Shown: piece by piece, positions 1 to 5,289 of the stretch | Numbering within the stretch: the first letter of the stretch is position 1 | How the letters are laid out: the number at the start of each line of letters is the position of its first letter | Assembly: GCA_019421725.1 (NCBI GenBank) | Contig: JAHZES010000009.1 | Coordinates: 1-5,386 of the forward strand | Direction of reading: 5' to 3' | DNA length: 5,386 bases | Source of the DNA: Clostridiales bacterium | GTDB taxonomy: Bacteria; Bacillota; Clostridia; Oscillospirales; Acutalibacteraceae | Made by a program: the position numbers and the translations under genes | Notes under the pieces: generated by a model | What the model saw: only the letters and a program-made list of their open reading frames with translations | Database searches by the model: none | Told to the model about the DNA's origin: nothing

Positions 1-983
1 CGCGGGTCGATCCCGACGATGATCCCCTGCACCATTTCACGAAGCTCGGTCACTCTCTCGTTATCGGTCTCCACCGGATCCATATGAATGACCGTATGAA
101 CATTCAAGTCACATTCCAGATCCCGTTCGATCGTATCGATCAAATCGTGGCTTTTCAGAATATCCTCTCGTGCAGAAACCTCCGCGTGCAGCGAGGCGAG
201 CCACCGATTGGGGCCATAGTTGTGGACGAGCATGTCATGCACGCCGATAATCCCGTCATAGGAAAGCACCTTTTCACGAATGGCGCGCACAAGCTCGGCG
301 TCCGGCGCCTGCCCCAACAGCGGGCCGAGAGTATCCTTTAAGGTTTTGATGCCGGCAATAAAAACAAACACCGCCACCACTGCGCCCATATAACCGTCCA
401 CATTGAGGTGAAACAGTTGAAAAACGATCACAGAGAGCAGAACTCCTCCGGTCGCTGCAACGTCCGAAATGCTGTCGGTCATCGCGGCCATCAGCGACGT
501 GGAGCCGATCTGCTTGCCAACTGCGCGATAAAAAAGCCCCATCAGCAGTTTAATCGTCATGGACAGCACCAAAACAATAATGGCAGCCGCTCCACTCTGC
601 ATTTCCTCCGGAGCAAATATTTTTGACACAGAACCGGTAAACAGCTCGAAACCTACCATCAGGATAACAAACGCGATTACAACGCCCGAAATATACTCGA
701 TCCGTCCGTGCCCGAACGGGTGTTCCTTATCGGCAGGCTTACCCGACATTTTAAAGCCGACGACCGTTACCACAGAGGAGCCTGCGTCCGAAAGGTTGTT
801 AAACGCATCCGCCGTAATGGCGATGGATTTTGCAAGTGTGCCCACAATAAGCTTTGCCGCAAAGAGCAGCAGATTGCAGCAGATTCCAACTACGCCGGCA
901 ACCGCACCGCAGCGCTCCCGCACACGGAAGCTTTCTGGGTGATCCGCTCCGGGAATCAGTCGACACAGCCAATTCTTGTTCAT
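1..983 (-). CDS. Cation diffusion facilitator (CDF) family metal transporter, C-terminus cut by window edge
   Basis: This is an inner-membrane antiporter that probably exports a divalent cation, Mn2+ or Zn2+/Fe2+, in exchange for protons. 327 complete codons are visible from ATG 983, which follows AAAGGA at 995-1000 with an 11-nt spacer. About six membrane segments can be read (roughly residues 26-50, 54-78, 96-118, 131-152, 163-190 and 196-213), followed by a cytoplasmic domain that is still open at base 1. CDF hallmarks are DAFNNLSDAGSS in TM2, HPFGHGRIEY at 88-97, and DSISD at 170-174 in TM5. The metal-site pair therefore reads N62-xxx-D66 and D170-xxx-D174. From what I know of the family, Asn in the TM2 site is seen in Mn-exporting bacterial CDFs (MntE/MneP type), so Mn2+ is the best guess, not a proof. 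The cytoplasmic part shows GVHDMLVHNYGP, also family-typical. Longer members run to about 380-400 residues, so some 50-80 residues are probably missing. It is a separate unit from glyS, with its own promoter. Confidence 0.92.
   Translation of the reverse strand, partial: MNKNWLCRLIPGADHPESFRVRERCGAVAGVVGICCNLLLFAAKLIVGTLAKSIAITADAFNNLSDAGSSVVTVVGFKMSGKPADKEHPFGHGRIEYISGVVIAFVILMVGFELFTGSVSKIFAPEEMQSGAAAIIVLVLSMTIKLLMGLFYRAVGKQIGSTSLMAAMTDSISDVAATGGVLLSVIVFQLFHLNVDGYMGAVVAVFVFIAGIKTLKDTLGPLLGQAPDAELVRAIREKVLSYDGIIGVHDMLVHNYGPNRWLASLHAEVSAREDILKSHDLIDTIERDLECDLNVHTVIHMDPVETDNERVTELREMVQGIIVGIDP
866..885. repeat. Exact 10-bp tandem duplication inside the CDF gene
   Basis: GCAGCAGATT occurs twice back to back. 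On the coding strand the unit is AATCTGCTGC. It lies in the TM1 codons (around residues 34-40, within GICCNLLL). Because 10 is not a multiple of 3, the two copies are read in different frames, and loss or gain of a unit would shift the frame. With only two copies, chance is a reasonable explanation. Confidence 0.7.
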
Positions 984-994
984 TCAGAGATCTT

Positions 995-1000
995 TCCTTT
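995..1000 (-). promoter_or_regulatory. Ribosome binding site of the CDF gene
   Basis: AAAGGA on the minus strand lies 11 nt before ATG 983. It is the only strong purine-rich site near the start. It fixes this ATG over other frames, because the CDF motifs are all in the 983 frame. Confidence 0.7.
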
Positions 1001-1001
1001 C

Positions 1002-1033
1002 GCAGAACCGTCGGCAAACGCCTGCTGCTCTGC
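1002..1033 (-). other. Possible hairpin in the 5' leader of the CDF gene
   Basis: The minus-strand RNA can pair GCAGA (1033-1029) with TCTGC (1006-1002). The stem extends by a G-U and a C-G pair, and there is a small inner GGC-GTTT-GCC stem. It would occupy almost the whole leader between the predicted transcription start (about 1034) and the Shine-Dalgarno site at 995-1000. The stem is short and has internal mismatches, so regulation is speculative. Confidence 0.3.
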
Positions 1034-1040
1034 AATTATC

Positions 1041-1069
1041 AGTATATCATATTCCGCAGAACGTGTAAA
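1041..1069 (-). promoter_or_regulatory. Sigma-A-like promoter of the CDF gene (extended -10)
   Basis: Read on the minus strand, -35 TTTACA (1069-1064) is followed by a 17-nt spacer and -10 TATACT (1046-1041). TGA just before the -10 gives the extended -10 form TGN-TATACT. The predicted start is near 1034, leaving a leader of about 50 nt before ATG 983. The promoter lies downstream of the glyS terminator, which supports a separate unit. No operator can be named with confidence; an 8-bp AGAATTCT palindrome lies just upstream of the -35 at 1074-1081. Confidence 0.75.
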
Positions 1070-1134
1070 ATGAGAATTCTTTCAAAAATCAATTTTTTAC
1101 CGGAATACTGCGGCACGCAATGGCTGGTTCCGAC

Positions 1135-1164
1135 AAAAACTGCCCCACCAAACGGCAGGGCAGT
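1135..1164 (-). terminator. Intrinsic terminator downstream of glyS
   Basis: In minus-strand RNA, ACTGCCCTGCC (1164-1154) pairs with GGTGGGGCAGT (1149-1139) around a GTTT loop. This gives 11 base pairs including two G-U wobbles. The stem is followed by T residues (TTTT at 1138-1135 plus the terminal stem T). It begins 23 nt after the glyS stop codon and is oriented to end the glyS transcript. No T-tract exists on the other side, so it should work in one direction only. Confidence 0.88.
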
Positions 1165-1187
1165 CAACACGACAGACGGCAACAGGA

Positions 1188-2588
1188 TCAGAACGTCAGC
1201 TTCTGCTCCAGCCAGGCTGCCAAATCTTCAATCTTTACCCGCTCCTGCGCCATGGTGTCACGGTCGCGGATCGTAACGCAGCCATCGGCTTCGCTCTCGA
1301 AATCATAGGTCAGGCAGAACGGCGTACCGATCTCATCCTGACGGCGGTAGCGCTTTCCGATAGAGCCGGCATCGTCGTAATCAACCATAAAATGCTTTTT
1401 GAGCTGCTCGTAAACCTTGCGCGCGCCTTCACCCAGCTTTTTGGAAAGCGGAAGGACCGCAGCCTTGAACGGCGCCAGCGCCGGGTGCAGATGCATGACG
1501 ACACGGACATCCTCCTTACCGTCGGCACCGACGTTCTCTTCGTCATAAGCATCGCAGAGAAACGCAAGCACAACGCGGTCGCATCCGAGCGACGGCTCGA
1601 TGACATACGGAATGTAGCGCTCGTTTGTTTCGGGGTCAAAATACTCCAGCGATTTTCCGGAAGCCTCCTGATGACGGCCAAGGTCATAATTGGTGCGGTC
1701 GGCAATGCCCCACAGCTCGCCCCAGTCGGTGAAAGGAAATGCAAATTCAATGTCGGTAGTTGCACGGCTGTAAAACGCCAGCTCCGCCGGCTCATGGTCG
1801 CGCAGGCGCAGATGCTCCTTCTGAATACCAAGAGAATAGAGCCAATTGGCGCAGAAATCCTTCCAGAAGGCGAACCATTCCAGATCGGTACCCGGCTTGC
1901 AGAAAAATTCACATTCCATCTGCTCAAATTCACGCGTACGGAACGTAAAGTTGCCGGGAGTAATTTCATTGCGGAACGCCTTGCCCACCTGGCAGACGCC
2001 GAACGGCAGCTTTTTGCGGGTAGTGCGCTGAATATTTGCAAAATTCACAAAGATGCCCTGCGCTGTTTCCGGCCGCAGGTAGCAAACAGAAGAGGAATCC
2101 TCGGTTACGCCGATAGAAGTTTTAAACATCAGGTTAAACTTACGGATCGGGGTAAAATCATGCTTGCCGCAGACCGGGCAGACCACCTCGCTGTGCTCCG
2201 CAATGTATTTGTCCATTTGGTCAAAATCCATGCCCTCCACATCGGCCTCGGCGCCGCCGGGCGCCGCTTCGATCAGCTTATCGGCACGGTTGCGGGAATG
2301 GCAGGCACGGCAGTCCACAAGCGGATCACTGAAATTGCCGACATGCCCGGTGGTGACCCAGGTCTGCGGATTCATCAGGATCGCGGCATCAAGCCCGACG
2401 TTGTACGGGCTTTCCTGCACAAACTTCTGCCACCATGCGCGCTTGACGTTATTTTTCAGCTCCACGCCAAGCGGGCCGTAATCCCACGTATTGGAAAGTC
2501 CTCCGTAAATATCGGAACCTGCATACACAAAGCCCCGGTTTTTACAAAGAGCAACGATTTTGTCCATGGTTTTTTCTTCTTTTTTCAC
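1188..2588 (-). CDS. glyS: Glycine--tRNA ligase, homodimeric (alpha2) class II type
   Basis: This cytosolic enzyme charges tRNA-Gly with glycine using ATP. It is the single-chain homodimeric form (also called glyQS), not the alpha/beta glyQ+glyS pair of E. coli. From GTG 2588 it has 466 residues, normal for the family. The N-terminus has CKNRGFVYAGSDIYGG and WDYGPLGVELKNN, both typical. Four cysteines as C93-x-x-C96 and C137-x-x-C140 probably hold a structural zinc. Motif 2 begins at F205-R206-N207-E208 and runs through FRTREFEQMECEFF (216-229). Motif 3 is EPSLGCDR (331-338), with Cys where Val, Leu or Ile is more common. The anticodon-binding domain spans about 360-460 and the protein ends QKLTF. 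The GTG is preferred because GAAAGGATGGG lies just upstream and because clostridial relatives have a similar short lead before TMDKIVALCKNRGF. ATG 2567 is the main alternative. It follows mnmA by 162 nt, has its own promoter, and ends in a terminator. Confidence 0.96.
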   Translation of the reverse strand: MKKEEKTMDKIVALCKNRGFVYAGSDIYGGLSNTWDYGPLGVELKNNVKRAWWQKFVQESPYNVGLDAAILMNPQTWVTTGHVGNFSDPLVDCRACHSRNRADKLIEAAPGGAEADVEGMDFDQMDKYIAEHSEVVCPVCGKHDFTPIRKFNLMFKTSIGVTEDSSSVCYLRPETAQGIFVNFANIQRTTRKKLPFGVCQVGKAFRNEITPGNFTFRTREFEQMECEFFCKPGTDLEWFAFWKDFCANWLYSLGIQKEHLRLRDHEPAELAFYSRATTDIEFAFPFTDWGELWGIADRTNYDLGRHQEASGKSLEYFDPETNERYIPYVIEPSLGCDRVVLAFLCDAYDEENVGADGKEDVRVVMHLHPALAPFKAAVLPLSKKLGEGARKVYEQLKKHFMVDYDDAGSIGKRYRRQDEIGTPFCLTYDFESEADGCVTIRDRDTMAQERVKIEDLAAWLEQKLTF

Positions 2589-2595
2589 GGGATAA

Positions 2596-2606
2596 CCCAT
2601 CCTTTC
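2596..2606 (-). promoter_or_regulatory. Ribosome binding site that decides the glyS start
   Basis: GAAAGGATGGG on the minus strand ends 7 nt before GTG 2588, and its AGGA core lies 11 nt before it. An in-frame ATG at 2624 lies upstream of this site and has no Shine-Dalgarno of its own. ATG 2567 has only an A-rich GAAGAA stretch in front. GTG 2588 is therefore the best start, although the core spacing is slightly long. Confidence 0.65.
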
Positions 2607-2610
2607 AATT

Positions 2611-2656
2611 CCCCGTGCGGTCATCGACCGGCATGCCGCGTTTTTTCCGCACCGGG
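2611..2656 (-). other. Inverted repeat filling the glyS 5' leader
   Basis: The arms CCCGGTGCGG (2656-2647) and CCGCACGGGG (2620-2611) can form nine pairs with one central G-G mismatch around a 26-nt loop that contains A6. The stem would start about 6 nt after the predicted transcription start and end 4 nt before the Shine-Dalgarno site. A competing hairpin, CGGTC-GAT-GACCG (2630-2618), uses part of the same right arm, so the two folds exclude each other. The complementarity is seen directly; a regulatory role is inference. No T-box sequence (GGTNCC or TGGNACC bulge with antiterminator) is present. Confidence 0.5.
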
Positions 2657-2668
2657 TTTATCTGTATC

Positions 2669-2697
2669 AGTTTAATCCATGCCGGATATGATGTCAA
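2669..2697 (-). promoter_or_regulatory. Sigma-A-like promoter of glyS
   Basis: On the minus strand a consensus -35 TTGACA (2697-2692), a 17-nt spacer and -10 TAAACT (2674-2669) are present. The predicted start is near 2662, giving a leader of about 74 nt before GTG 2588. It lies in the only sizeable gap between the tRNA-related genes, so glyS can be expressed independently of cysS-mnmA. No terminator separates mnmA from this site, so read-through is also likely. Confidence 0.78.
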
Positions 2698-2750
2698 GGC
2701 TAACTGCGTTTTTTGCAGAATTTCGCTCCCGATCGGCTGTACCTGCTCTT

Positions 2751-3836
2751 TTATGCCGGTTTTACGGCACTGCGAATGGTTCCTCCGCCGACCACGAGGT
2801 CGCCCTGATACAACACGACTGCCTGCCCCGGCGTAACGGAGCGCTGCGGTTCGGCGAATTCGATGCGCACCGCACCGTCTTCAGCCGGAAACACCCTTGC
2901 ATCGGCCGGCCGCGCCTGATACCGCACCTTGACCTGCGCGTCAAACGGCTCGCAGGGGGTGTCAAACGCTATCCAGTTGAATTGCACCGCAATCAGCGCC
3001 GGCGCATATTGCTCGCCCTCCTCTCCAAGGGTGACCGTATTTTTCTGCGGATCGATCGCGGTAACGAACATCGGCTTGCCGAACGCAAAGCCAAGCCCCT
3101 TGCGCTGGCCGATGGTGTAATGCGTCACACCGCGGTGCCTGCCCAGCAGATTGCCCTGTGCGTCAATAAAATCACCCGGAACAGACGGTTTGCCGGTATA
3201 TCTTTCAATAAAACCGGCATAATCGTTGTCCTGCACAAAACAAATCTCCTGGCTGTCCGCCTTGTACGCCACCGGAAGCTGATGCTCTTCGGCCAACGCA
3301 CGGACGGACGGCTTTTCCATATTACCTAACGGAAACAGCGTATGCGCCAGCTGATCCTGTGTGAGCGAATAGAGCACATAGCTCTGATCCTTTGCCGCGG
3401 GCGACCGGTACAGCAGCCACCGTCCGCCCGGTTCACGGGCAATCCGGGCATAGTGACCGGTAGCAACATAATCCATTCCCATAGCGAGCGCCTTTTTCAG
3501 CATCGCTTCAAATTTGATCCTGCGGTTGCATTCAATGCAGGGGTTCGGCGTCCGGCCCCGCCGGTACTCTTCTGCAAAAGAATCGATCACATTGCGCGTA
3601 AACTCATCGGTAAAGTTCATCACATAATGCGGGATCCCCAACCTCCGGCACACGCGCCGCGCATCTTCCACGTCGTCCAGCGAGCAGCATCCGCCCGCGG
3701 CGCATTCCTGCATCCACTCGTCCGGCCGCAGCTTCATGGTAACGCCGATCACCTCATAACCCTGCTGCTGCAGCAGCAGGGCCGCAACGGAGCTGTCCAC
3801 TCCGCCACTCATGCCCACCATTACTTTTTCAGACAT
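2751..3836 (-). CDS. mnmA: tRNA-uridine 2-sulfurtransferase MnmA
   Basis: MnmA adenylates C2 of U34 in tRNA-Lys, -Glu and -Gln and replaces the oxygen with sulfur, giving the 2-thio part of the wobble nucleoside. The 361 residues match the usual length. The N-terminal PP-loop is SGGVDSS (10-16), which binds ATP. A cysteine-rich insert (C45, C50, C51, C63) precedes GRTPNPCIECN (94-104), where C103 aligns with the catalytic Cys102 of E. coli. TGHYAR (126-131) and SQEICFVQDNDY (195-206) follow; C199 matches the second catalytic cysteine. The C-terminal half has HYTIGQRKGLGF and a beta-barrel region ending VKPA. E. coli has Asp where C100 is, so this protein has C100-x-x-C103 plus C199. ATG 3836 follows cysS by 31 nt. 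An in-frame TGA nine bases upstream excludes a longer protein. No dedicated cysteine desulfurase gene is adjacent within the window. Confidence 0.97.
   Translation of the reverse strand: MSEKVMVGMSGGVDSSVAALLLQQQGYEVIGVTMKLRPDEWMQECAAGGCCSLDDVEDARRVCRRLGIPHYVMNFTDEFTRNVIDSFAEEYRRGRTPNPCIECNRRIKFEAMLKKALAMGMDYVATGHYARIAREPGGRWLLYRSPAAKDQSYVLYSLTQDQLAHTLFPLGNMEKPSVRALAEEHQLPVAYKADSQEICFVQDNDYAGFIERYTGKPSVPGDFIDAQGNLLGRHRGVTHYTIGQRKGLGFAFGKPMFVTAIDPQKNTVTLGEEGEQYAPALIAVQFNWIAFDTPCEPFDAQVKVRYQARPADARVFPAEDGAVRIEFAEPQRSVTPGQAVVLYQGDLVVGGGTIRSAVKPA
3760..3781. repeat. Perfect 22-bp palindrome within mnmA
   Basis: The two 11-nt halves, CCCTGCTGCTG and CAGCAGCAGGG, abut with no spacer. The core is (CTG)3(CAG)3. 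It encodes part of the ALLLQQQGY helix (about residues 19-27) just after the PP-loop. The mRNA can fold it into a tight hairpin about 55-75 nt after the start codon. Leu-CTG and Gln-CAG codons in a row explain much of the symmetry. Confidence 0.9.
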
Positions 3837-3849
3837 TCTGATCGTTCAA

Positions 3850-3855
3850 CCTTTC
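3850..3855 (-). promoter_or_regulatory. Ribosome binding site of mnmA
   Basis: GAAAGG on the minus strand lies 13 nt before ATG 3836, inside the 31-nt gap after the cysS stop. The spacing is long, which suggests that initiation is helped by ribosomes finishing cysS (translational coupling). A second GAAGGA (3875-3870) overlaps the end of cysS but is too far away for direct use. Confidence 0.5.
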
Positions 3856-3867
3856 AGACAAACGACG

Positions 3868-5289
3868 TTATCCTTCCACAGACCACTTGACACCCTGCGG
3901 AGTATCCGTCAGCACAATTTTCTTTTCTTTCAGTTCGTCGCGGATCCGGTCTGCCTCCGCCCAGTTCTTCGCTTTTTTTGCCTCGGCTCTGGCGGCGATC
4001 ATCTTCATCACATAAGCTTCCAGCTCACTGTCAGCCGCCGGCGCTGCGGCCGCCTTTTCACGCAGAGCCTTTACGCCTTCCTCCAGACCAAGGGAAAGCA
4101 CCCGGTCAAAGTCCATAATAACCGCGTATTTTGTTGCGTCGTTCGCTTCGGCCTTCAGTACATCATACAGCGCCGTAACGGCCAACGAGGTATTCAGATC
4201 GTTGTCAAGGGCCTCGGTAAATCCTTTTTTCAATTTGGCCGCATCTTCCTCGTCCACGGCAGATTCCCCATCTTTCAGGGCTGCAATGCGGGCAAGAAGC
4301 TTTTGGTATGCCTGAGCGGCATTGTCGAGCGCCTCATAGGTAAACATGAGCGATTTGCGGTAGTGCGACTGCAGGCAGAAAAAGCGGTAGACCAGCGGGT
4401 TGTAGCCTTTTGACTCCAAAAGCGAGACCGTTAGAAATTCACCGGTGGATTTGCTCATTTTACCGTTGTCGGTGTTCAGATGGTGCACATGAAACCAGAA
4501 ATTGCACCACTTGTGGCCAAGAAATGCCTCCGACTGCGCAATTTCATTAGTATGGTGCGGAAATGCATTATCGATCCCGCCGCAGTGGATATCGAGCCGC
4601 TCGCCAAGGTGCTTAATACTGATGCATGAGCATTCAATATGCCATCCCGGATAACCGACGCCCCACGGAGAGTCCCATTTCAGTTCCTGGTCTTCAAACT
4701 TCGACTTGGTAAACCACAGCACAAAGTCGCATTTATTGCGCTTGTTTTTATCCTCTTCCACGCCGTCGCGCACGCCGACCGCCAGATCCTCCTGCTTATT
4801 AAAAACGTAATATTCCTTTAATTTTGAGGTATCAAAATAAATGTTGCCGCCGGCTTCATAAGCATAACCTTTTTTCAACAGGACCTCGATCATATTGATA
4901 AAGTCGCTGATGCAGTTTGTTGCCGGTTCAACCACATCCGGTGTTTTGATGTTCAGCTTTGCACAGTCTGCAAAAAACGCATCCGTATAAAACTTTGCGA
5001 TCTCCATAACGGTTTTGTGCTCGCGGCGCGCTCCCTTGAGCATTTTGTCCTCTCCGGTATCGGCGTCGCTGGTCAAATGGCCAACGTCGGTAATATTCAT
5101 AACGCGCGTCACGTCATAACCGGCGTAGCGCAGATATTTTTCCAGAACATCCTCCATAATATAGCTGCGCAGATTGCCAATATGCGCATAATGATAAACC
5201 GTTGGACCGCAGGTATACATTTTGATTTTTCCGGGCTCGTTCGGAACCAACTCGTCTTTTGTTCTGGTTGCGCTGTTATAGAGTTTCAT
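3868..5289 (-). CDS. cysS: Cysteine--tRNA ligase (CysRS)
   Basis: This cytosolic class I synthetase charges tRNA-Cys with cysteine. It has 473 residues, near the usual 460-480. KMYTCGPTVYHYAHIGNLRSY (23-43) holds zinc ligand C27 and the HIGH-equivalent HIGN (36-39). GWHIEC (215-220) gives C220, and FPHHTNE (243-249) gives H245 and E249, completing the CCHE zinc site that selects cysteine. The KMSKS loop is at 277-281. An alpha-helical C-terminal region follows, including an Ala/Glu/Lys-rich stretch near 408-445 and ending in the tRNA-contact part, QGVKWSVEG. It departs from the E. coli pattern: LDIHCGGIDNAFPHHTNE replaces the usual HGGGxDLxFPHHENE, and LNTDNGKMSKSTGEF replaces MVDGEKMSKSLGNF. 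My impression is that this is a clostridial subfamily. The ATG overlaps the upstream stop (ATGA) and follows AAAGGA at 5307-5302. mnmA follows 31 nt later, so the two are probably one operon. Confidence 0.97.
   Translation of the reverse strand: MKLYNSATRTKDELVPNEPGKIKMYTCGPTVYHYAHIGNLRSYIMEDVLEKYLRYAGYDVTRVMNITDVGHLTSDADTGEDKMLKGARREHKTVMEIAKFYTDAFFADCAKLNIKTPDVVEPATNCISDFINMIEVLLKKGYAYEAGGNIYFDTSKLKEYYVFNKQEDLAVGVRDGVEEDKNKRNKCDFVLWFTKSKFEDQELKWDSPWGVGYPGWHIECSCISIKHLGERLDIHCGGIDNAFPHHTNEIAQSEAFLGHKWCNFWFHVHHLNTDNGKMSKSTGEFLTVSLLESKGYNPLVYRFFCLQSHYRKSLMFTYEALDNAAQAYQKLLARIAALKDGESAVDEEDAAKLKKGFTEALDNDLNTSLAVTALYDVLKAEANDATKYAVIMDFDRVLSLGLEEGVKALREKAAAAPAADSELEAYVMKMIAARAEAKKAKNWAEADRIRDELKEKKIVLTDTPQGVKWSVEG

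Noticed and set aside
799..1035. Minus-strand 78-codon frame overlapping the start of the CDF gene
   Set aside because: It is a different frame over the CDF codons, and the conserved CDF motifs are all in the 983 frame, which is intact through TM1.
984..1187. Small gene or RNA in the 204-nt gap between glyS and the CDF gene
   Set aside because: The gap is accounted for by the glyS terminator, the CDF promoter, leader and ribosome binding site. No further ORF with a start signal or structured RNA family was recognised.
2589..2624. Longer GlyRS starting at ATG 2624 (or ATG 2600)
   Set aside because: No Shine-Dalgarno precedes ATG 2624, and the good site at 2606-2596 lies inside that extension. 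The extra residues do not resemble GlyRS N-termini that I know.
2605..2634. Nine-codon leader ORF (MPVDDRTGN) ending next to the glyS Shine-Dalgarno
   Set aside because: It has only one Gly codon, no ribosome binding site of its own and no attenuator downstream, so a leader-peptide role is not supported.
2629..2646. Plus-strand terminator (CGGCATGCCG followed by CGTTTTTT)
   Set aside because: The stem would be three to four pairs once a loop is allowed, and no plus-strand gene exists for it to end.
1392..2675. Plus-strand open frame of 427 codons, antisense to glyS
   Set aside because: It lies almost wholly opposite a highly conserved synthetase, shows no recognisable domain and has no plus-strand promoter or ribosome binding site that I can see. 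It is a codon-bias shadow.
2698..2717. Terminator after mnmA (CTGC-AAAAAAC-GCAG)
   Set aside because: The stem has only four pairs and is followed by TTAGCC rather than a T-tract.
2589..2750. T-box riboswitch upstream of glyS
   Set aside because: No conserved T-box sequence or antiterminator is present on the minus strand, and the leader from the predicted promoter is far too short.
2679..4413. Three plus-strand open frames (2679-3329, 3342-3890, 3811-4413) opposite mnmA and cysS
   Set aside because: The minus strand carries full-length, motif-complete MnmA and CysRS. The antisense frames have no family-like motifs and break at arbitrary points.
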